From: Clostridiales bacterium
Lineage (GTDB): Bacteria > Bacillota > Clostridia > Oscillospirales > CAG-272
Assembly: GCA_016280525.1 (NCBI GenBank)
Contig: JAEEGW010000057.1
Span: 1-6,304 of the forward strand
DNA length: 6,304 nucleotides
Direction of reading: 5' to 3'
The notes below the pieces were generated by a model, which was not told the DNA's origin, did no database searches, and worked only from the letters and a program-made list of their open reading frames with translations. A program made the translations under genes and the position numbers. Of the stretch, positions 1-4,638 are shown piece after piece; the stretch's first letter is position 1, and each line of letters begins with the position of its first letter.

Positions 1-1091
1 ATCCTTACCACCTCGTGCAGCTTGTCCGAATACGTATGGAAAACGCGCTCGAGCTGGAACGGCGTTGAGGATGCGCCGCGCTTTATGGCTTTCAGTTCTT
101 TTATCTCTATGTTTTCGCCGGTCTCTGCACCTACGTCTATGCGGAAGCCGGTAACGTAGCCGGTGTAATCCGGAATAGCGGAAAGCGGAACGACGCAGGT
201 CGCCCAGTCACCGGAATTGAATTTGAAATTCACGTGCTGGTCGCCGTTATAGCCGTTATACGAGCCGGCTATTATATAGAAACTGCCGCTCATTGCCGAT
301 TCCGTTTTCAGCGTTATCTGCACGGCGTCGTATTCCTGCGTGTCAAATTTTACCTGGCCCATTACGTAAGGATCGTAGGGGTCTTTTATTGTAAATGACA
401 GAACGCCGTCTGTTTTTACTACTTTAGTCGTGTCGTGCGTTTTCCAGCTTCCGGACTCGGCTATGATGTCGTAGCAGTTTTCGCCGGACGTGAGCTGACC
501 CTTGGATCCGGCGCTCAAAAACATCTGATCGCAGAAGCGGAAATCGTAGTAGTAATAGCCCAATCTGTGGCTGTTCATACGTCCGTTGTTCAACGATTCC
601 GCGGCGCTGTATACCGTGCCGTCCTCATACGTTATATAAACGTCGGATGTGTTTTCAAAATATGCTTTTCCGTTTGCGCTGTAAATTCCGGCAACGCCTA
701 TTTTACCGTCACTTGACAGATCGTAGAGCAGAGAGGCGTTTTTGTTTTCAATATAGAATTTATGGCGTCCCGCGTCCGTAAATCTGCCCTGCACGCCGTC
801 TGCCATAGCGTTTGCGTACGTTATTGTGCTGTTCCAGTCCGCGGCGCTTGCGTCAACGCTGCCGGGATCTATCGGGTCGCGCTCGGTTTTTTCATAAAAT
901 ACGGGTTCTTCGTCCACGATGATCTCCTCCGTTGTTACTTCTTCGGTCTCCGTCTCCGGCTCCGTTTCCGTTGCCGGTACGGTCGTGTCTTCGTCTGTCG
1001 TTATTACCTCCGGCGTGCCGTGACAGCTGCCCAAGATGAACGGCAGCGTCATTGCGCACAGCAGAAGCAAAACGATTACCTTGTTTTTCAT
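1..1091 (-). CDS. Large surface lipoprotein, N-terminal 363 residues (paralogue of the 1114-4248 gene; 3' end outside window)
   Basis: The reading frame is open from ATG at 1091 to the left edge with no stop, so the C-terminal part is missing. I do not recognise the family. Residues 1-22 form a lipoprotein signal peptide: K2 and K4, a hydrophobic run V5-L20, then a lipobox L-G-S-C with the acylated Cys at 23. Residues 25-60 are an acidic Thr/Glu tether. An N-terminal domain follows, with G-V-Q-G-R-F-T-D near 99-106 and R-M-N-S-H-R-L-G-Y-Y-Y-Y-D at 171-183. Residues about 230-348 form a beta-rich segment (D-A-V-Q-I-T-L, then V-V-P-L-S, then T-G-F-R-I-D-V, then I-E-I-K-E-L) resembling jelly-roll carbohydrate-binding modules. 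Every one of these blocks has a counterpart in the same order in the adjacent gene, so a full length near 1000 residues is likely. The start is fixed by the signal peptide and by GGGAG 7 bases upstream. The gene begins 22 bases after the upstream stop, with no terminator between, so co-transcription is expected. Confidence 0.9.
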   Translation of the reverse strand, partial: MKNKVIVLLLLCAMTLPFILGSCHGTPEVITTDEDTTVPATETEPETETEEVTTEEIIVDEEPVFYEKTERDPIDPGSVDASAADWNSTITYANAMADGVQGRFTDAGRHKFYIENKNASLLYDLSSDGKIGVAGIYSANGKAYFENTSDVYITYEDGTVYSAAESLNNGRMNSHRLGYYYYDFRFCDQMFLSAGSKGQLTSGENCYDIIAESGSWKTHDTTKVVKTDGVLSFTIKDPYDPYVMGQVKFDTQEYDAVQITLKTESAMSGSFYIIAGSYNGYNGDQHVNFKFNSGDWATCVVPLSAIPDYTGYVTGFRIDVGAETGENIEIKELKAIKRGASSTPFQLERVFHTYSDKLHEVVR

Positions 1092-1098
1092 AATAGGT

Positions 1099-1103
1099 CT
1101 CCC
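1099..1103 (-). promoter_or_regulatory. Ribosome binding site of the left lipoprotein gene
   Basis: GGGAG on the minus strand, inside AAAAGGGAGACC, is separated by 7 bases from the ATG at 1091. It sits inside the 22-base gap after the stop codon of the upstream gene. The left gene therefore has its own initiation site and does not depend on translational coupling. It supports the ATG that begins the signal peptide. Confidence 0.75.
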
Positions 1104-1113
1104 TTTTATATAT

Positions 1114-4100
1114 TTACTGTTTTATCTGCAGCTCGTAAGAATCCTGTTTTGTCATATCAAGGATGAAAGCGAATGAATACGTTCCGTCCTCGTCAAGATA
1201 TACCTGGTATCCGTCGTATCCGTTAGGCCCCGCAAGCTCAAATTTCTGCCATTCGGTGCCGACTTTTACCTTAATATCCGGCAGTTTGTAGCTGTTGAAT
1301 CCGTAAACTCTTACAATACCGTTTCCTCCGCCGCCGCTGAATTTGAACTCAGCCGTGCCGTTTTCGGCTTTTACCTTCGGTATATACGTATCTTCAATAA
1401 GCGTGCCCTTTGTAATATCCAGTTTGTACGGGTTTATGCAGGTGTCTTCTCTTACGGCTTTTACGTTGTCGTCGTTTTTGCTCTTCGTCTCGCCCCACGG
1501 CAGAAGTATCATATCGATATTTATGGTATCGCCCTCTTTGAGCGTCACGTCGTCAAGATCAAGTGTAAGTTCGATATGCGTCTGCCCCGAAAGCGCGTTC
1601 TCACGGAAAACGAGGTTTCCTTCGTATTTTTTACCGCCTATGGTAATATCGTAATCTTTGATTATCATCGCGAAGTTCACCGCGTCCGTCATTTCCGTAC
1701 CCGGGACCTTGTAGTCCGGCTCATAGACCGCGACGTACGGGTATTCCGTGCCGAGTTTTACGTAGCGTGAGATCTTTCTCTTTGTATCAACGTCTTCGAT
1801 TACTATATTGTTGTTTTCGTCAACGTAGCTTATTTTTTTGTATATCGCGCCGGCGTATCTGCCGTCAAACTTGAAAATGGTGAAGTTCTTGCTGAAATTC
1901 TCAATCGTTACGTCTTTTTGCACCTTCATGCGTATCTCGTACAGCGTGCGGTTTTCGTCCGTCTGCGGAAGCTCGGTATGTCTGTACGTTGCAAATACCG
2001 CCTCGTCGTCGCTAAGATAGTCCATTTTTATATCCGCGTATATCGGTCCGGCGGAGAGTATATCCGCGGACTGCGATTCGCTCATATATACAACGCCTTT
2101 GTTTTTTGTGCTGTAGCTTAGGAAATACAGTCTGCCGATCGACGTGTGCTGCGGCTGGGAAGCCCACATAGGCGCGGAGTTTGCGCGGAAGTCCGGCAGA
2201 GTCCAGCCGTCTTTTCCGAATACGAAGTACGGCGCTATGCAGTTCGTCTCCGTCACGCCTACCGATAAATGATAGTAAGGCTGAATGAAGCTAATTGATG
2301 AAAGCTGTTTTAATGCGTAGTTGCCCCAGTTTTGATAAAGATGAAGCACGGTAAGCTTGCGGCTCTCGTCCTTGCCTACGACGACGGGTACGTAAGCCTC
2401 GCCGCCGAAGCTGTTGTCGTTCGGATCGTACGTCGCCTCCTCTTTTTCTCCCGCAAAGTTCTTGCTTACCTGCACGGGAAGAGGCAAAAGAGATTCGTTG
2501 TTGTCAAGCACCGCGGCGCATTCAAGCGCGCCGGACGCCGTGTAAACGTTGAAATATACGGTTCTGTCGACCGCGCCGTCGCCCGTTACCACGATGTTTA
2601 CGGCGACCTGTTTGTCCGGCGTCTCGTTATACGCGTCAACGAAACCCGCCCCGGTCGTGAATATATCGTAACAGCCTCTTATCTTGTTGTACGGGAATAT
2701 CTTTGACAAATACTCGTTTTTGATAAGCTGTATATCTTTTAACGGGTTTCTTTCGATATACGCCTCTTTGCGCAGATCGTTGAACTGGTGGCTGTCCGAC
2801 GTATATATCCTGTGGTAAAGCTGCACGGAGCCGTTTGCGGAAACGGTCTCGTCTATCTTTACCTCGCGTATTATTATATATTTACTGTTCTTTAATTCAA
2901 CTTTGACCGTTCCGTTCTGGTCGGACGGTATGATTATGCCGAAAACGCCCGCGCCTTTTACGTCAAAGCCGACGTACTGCAGCTTTTTGAAATCAAAATC
3001 GTCGGGGATGCCGTTATATTCGTCGCCGTCGCCCTTCAAAACCATTTTGCGTACGGTGGAGGCGGGTATCTCTATGACCGTGCCGAGCCAGCCGCCGCCC
3101 TTATAGGTCGACGTAGCAACGGCGCGTATCTGCTCGTGCATTTTGTCCGGGTAAGTGTGGAAGGACCTTTCAAGCAGAAGCGGTATAAGCTCGCCGCCGC
3201 GCTTCAGAAGCTTCATTTCGTATATTTCCACCTGTTCTTTTGAACTCGTGCCGAGCGCTATTTTAATGCCGGTTATCGTGCCTTTTAAGCTCTTCATGGC
3301 GGAGAAGGGGATGACCATGGTCGTCTGCTCGCCCGCGTTGAATCTGTGCACGAGCTGTCTGTCCGGGCTGTAAACGCCGCCGCCGTCAACGAGGAGCAGA
3401 ACGCTTAAAATGTCGGAAGCGTCCGCTTTGACGGTTATCTGCAGCGCGTCGAATTCTTCGGGCGATACGCTTATGTCTTTCAGTTCAACAAACGGCTCGA
3501 CGAGCGTGCTGACGGTGTACGACAAAACGCCGTTTTCATATTTCAACCCCTTTATGTCGTTGCCTCTGAACTTGTCGCCGTAATCTTTTAACAGGTCTAT
3601 GCACGCCTCGCCCTCGGTATACGTTTTTTTCGTTTCCGGGTTTATGAAATTCTGATCGCGGAAATGAAAATCGTAGTAATAGTAACCGAGCCTCTGGCTG
3701 TTCATCCTTCCGCTGTATAAGGATTCTGACGCGAGGTAAACGCTGCCGTCTTCAAGCCTTATATAAGTGTCCATCGTATTTTCAAAATACGGCACGCCGG
3801 CGGAATTCGTAAGCGAGTTGACTATCATCTTGTCGTTTTGCAGTATATGATACGTCAGGGTCATATTCCGGTTGCTCAGCATATAAGCCGAGCGCGCGCC
3901 GTCCGTGAATTTGCCCTGCACGCCGTTTGCATACTCGTTTGCAGTCGTTACGGCCGTATTCCAGTCAAGTTTTGAATAATCCGTATTTGCTACGTCAATT
4001 TTATCCTTGTTTTTGTTTTCATAAAATACGGGTTCTTCGTCCGTTATTATCTCTTCGGTCGACGGTTCTGTTGCGGTCTCCGACGTTTCCGCCGTCTCCT

Positions 4101-4248
4101 CCGTACCGGTTACGCTTTCACTTTCTTCCCGCGTCTGCGTTTCCGTCACGGTATCCGTGTCCGTTACCGCAGGCTCGTTCTGCGTGCACGCGACGGCAGA
4201 GATGAGAATAACAAGCAGCAATACTGCGGATAACAGCCTTTTTTTCAT
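1114..4248 (-). CDS. Large surface-anchored lipoprotein of unrecognised family, complete (1044 aa)
   Basis: I do not recognise the family by name. The signal peptide M-K-K-R-L-L followed by a hydrophobic run ends in S-A-V-A-C, so acylated Cys21 should anchor the protein to the outer face of the membrane. Residues 22-72 are a Thr/Glu/Ser-rich acidic tether. Residues about 95-235 form an N-terminal domain with R-M-N-S-Q-R-L-G-Y-Y-Y-Y-D at 181-193. Residues about 237-349 are a beta-rich segment resembling a carbohydrate-binding jelly roll (D-A-L-Q-I-T-V at 267-273, G-T-I-T-G-I-K-I at 323-330). Residues about 489-620 begin the part shared with the right-hand gene. Residues 619-795 are the best conserved core (H-L-Y-Q-N-W-G-N-Y at 636-644, S-V-G-V-T-E-T-N-C at 662-670, Q-T-D-E-N-R-T at 762-768). 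Residues about 955-1044 form a C-terminal beta domain with E-L-A-G-P-N-G-Y-D-G-Y-Q-V at 1004-1016. The start at 4248 was chosen over an in-frame ATG at 4293 because it begins the signal peptide and has GGAGG 5 bases upstream, while 4293 lies inside the promoter. A carbohydrate-related role is inference only; no catalytic residues are assigned. Confidence 0.95.
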   Translation of the reverse strand: MKKRLLSAVLLLVILISAVACTQNEPAVTDTDTVTETQTREESESVTGTEETAETSETATEPSTEEIITDEEPVFYENKNKDKIDVANTDYSKLDWNTAVTTANEYANGVQGKFTDGARSAYMLSNRNMTLTYHILQNDKMIVNSLTNSAGVPYFENTMDTYIRLEDGSVYLASESLYSGRMNSQRLGYYYYDFHFRDQNFINPETKKTYTEGEACIDLLKDYGDKFRGNDIKGLKYENGVLSYTVSTLVEPFVELKDISVSPEEFDALQITVKADASDILSVLLLVDGGGVYSPDRQLVHRFNAGEQTTMVIPFSAMKSLKGTITGIKIALGTSSKEQVEIYEMKLLKRGGELIPLLLERSFHTYPDKMHEQIRAVATSTYKGGGWLGTVIEIPASTVRKMVLKGDGDEYNGIPDDFDFKKLQYVGFDVKGAGVFGIIIPSDQNGTVKVELKNSKYIIIREVKIDETVSANGSVQLYHRIYTSDSHQFNDLRKEAYIERNPLKDIQLIKNEYLSKIFPYNKIRGCYDIFTTGAGFVDAYNETPDKQVAVNIVVTGDGAVDRTVYFNVYTASGALECAAVLDNNESLLPLPVQVSKNFAGEKEEATYDPNDNSFGGEAYVPVVVGKDESRKLTVLHLYQNWGNYALKQLSSISFIQPYYHLSVGVTETNCIAPYFVFGKDGWTLPDFRANSAPMWASQPQHTSIGRLYFLSYSTKNKGVVYMSESQSADILSAGPIYADIKMDYLSDDEAVFATYRHTELPQTDENRTLYEIRMKVQKDVTIENFSKNFTIFKFDGRYAGAIYKKISYVDENNNIVIEDVDTKRKISRYVKLGTEYPYVAVYEPDYKVPGTEMTDAVNFAMIIKDYDITIGGKKYEGNLVFRENALSGQTHIELTLDLDDVTLKEGDTINIDMILLPWGETKSKNDDNVKAVREDTCINPYKLDITKGTLIEDTYIPKVKAENGTAEFKFSGGGGNGIVRVYGFNSYKLPDIKVKVGTEWQKFELAGPNGYDGYQVYLDEDGTYSFAFILDMTKQDSYELQIKQ

Positions 4249-4253
4249 ATAAA

Positions 4254-4258
4254 CCTCC
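4254..4258 (-). promoter_or_regulatory. Ribosome binding site deciding the start of the middle lipoprotein gene
   Basis: A perfect GGAGG on the minus strand is 5 bases (TTTAT) from the ATG at 4248. It decides between this ATG and the in-frame ATG 45 bases upstream. The upstream ATG would prepend 15 residues, with acidic ones, to an otherwise canonical lipoprotein signal peptide. Confidence 0.85.
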
Positions 4259-4283
4259 GTATGTATATCGTTATCCATCATCA

Positions 4284-4312
4284 ATAATACCACAAAAGTG
4301 CAAAGTAATCAA
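4284..4312 (-). promoter_or_regulatory. Sigma-A type promoter with extended -10, upstream of the middle gene
   Basis: On the minus strand the -35 is TTGATT (4307-4312), followed by a 17-base spacer and a -10 of TATTAT (4284-4289). TGG immediately precedes the -10, giving an extended TGn element. The -10 matches the consensus at five of six bases and the -35 at four of six. The expected transcript start is near 4277, leaving a 5' leader of about 29 bases before the ATG at 4248. This promoter would drive the middle gene and, across the 22-base gap, the left gene. No operator or riboswitch is visible in so short a leader. Confidence 0.75.
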
Positions 4313-4342
4313 GAATTATTTTAAAATAAATATTTTAATATC
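4313..4342 (-). promoter_or_regulatory. AT-rich tract upstream of -35, possible UP element
   Basis: About 30 bases almost free of G and C lie directly upstream of the -35 box. They include a 14-base perfect palindrome, TTATTTTAAAATAA, at 4316-4329. The position fits an alpha-subunit UP element. A palindrome made only of A and T is weak evidence for a protein-binding site, so no regulator is proposed. Confidence 0.35.
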
Positions 4343-4371
4343 AAAAAAAGGCAGACGTTGCGCGTCAGCCT
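4343..4371 (-). terminator. Second, imperfect terminator-like hairpin
   Basis: On the minus strand AGGCTGACG, loop CGCAA, and CGTCTGCCT form a 9-position stem with one T-T mismatch. Seven T residues follow (plus-strand A run 4343-4349). The 5' arm and part of the loop match the terminator at 4594-4626, so the two appear to be related copies. It lies between the hairpin-rich repeat and the promoter of the middle gene. It would act as a backup terminator for read-through from the right-hand gene. Confidence 0.6.
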
Positions 4372-4377
4372 CAGCGT

Positions 4378-4578
4378 GTAAAAACTCCCTCAGCCATCCG
4401 GAAGGCATTCCGGATGACAGCTCCCCCGGAGGAGGAGCCATTATTTGCCTCCCTCACCGAGGTAGCGAAGTGAGAGGAGCGGTAGTGAATGACAGTCCGG
4501 GGGACTGTCAGAGCCGCGACTGACCGAGCCCGCAGGCGAGACGGTGTCGCGGCTTTGCCGTGACGGAAGGAGTTTTAC
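4378..4578. repeat. Roughly 200-base hairpin-rich intergenic repeat with inverted ends (MITE-like)
   Basis: The ends are inverted copies: GTAAAAACTCC at 4378-4388 and GGAGTTTTAC at 4569-4578, differing only in the length of the A/T run. Between them are successive stem-loops: ATCCGGAA/TTCCGGAT at 4396-4415 (8 bp, loop GGCA); an imperfect GCTCC.../...GGAGC stem at 4420-4438; CTCAC/GTGAG at about 4453-4474; TGACAGTCC/GGACTGTCA at 4490-4510 (9 bp, loop GGG); and AGCCGCGAC/GTCGCGGCT at 4512-4554, enclosing a smaller ACCG/CGGT stem. No open reading frame is present and the base composition is more GC-rich than the flanks. From memory, repeats beginning ACTCCCTCAG... followed by ...GACAGCTCCC are abundant between genes in Faecalibacterium-like Clostridia. 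I see no clear target-site duplication, so a transposition origin is inference. Confidence 0.65.
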
Positions 4579-4593
4579 TAAAATACTTTGTAT

Positions 4594-4626
4594 AAAAAAG
4601 AGGCTGACGTTTAGCGTCAGCCTCTT
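4594..4626 (-). terminator. Strong intrinsic terminator of the right-hand gene
   Basis: On the minus strand AAGAGGCTGACG, loop CTAAA, and CGTCAGCCTCTT form a perfect 12-bp stem. The arms are at 4615-4626 and 4598-4609. A run of six T follows, two of them shared with the stem. The hairpin begins 12 bases after the TAA stop at 4639. There is no T run on the plus-strand side, so it works in one direction only. It separates the right-hand transcription unit from the promoter of the middle gene. Confidence 0.9.
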
Positions 4627-4638
4627 GATAATATGGAA

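Noticed and set aside
435..1166. Plus-strand open frames opposite the left lipoprotein
   Set aside because: They lie antisense to a well-supported gene, have Val/Arg/Tyr-rich composition typical of reverse-frame artefacts, and show no ribosome binding site or motif.
4249..4293. In-frame upstream ATG extending the middle protein by 15 residues
   Set aside because: It lies inside the promoter spacer, has no good ribosome binding site, and would put D and E residues ahead of a canonical lipoprotein signal peptide. The ATG at 4248 has GGAGG at 5 bases.
4316..4329. 14-base AT palindrome as an operator
   Set aside because: It contains only A and T in an AT-rich tract upstream of -35, where such palindromes arise by chance. 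No second copy or regulator gene supports it.
4378..4578. CRISPR array or structured RNA gene such as a riboswitch
   Set aside because: There are no regularly spaced direct repeats. The element lies upstream of the promoter of the downstream gene and has inverted ends, so a dispersed repeat explains it better. No known riboswitch core was recognised.
4372..4585. Target-site duplication flanking the repeat
   Set aside because: The bases outside the inverted ends (GCGT on the left, TAAA on the right) do not match. Any short TA duplication is ambiguous with the terminal GTA/TAC.
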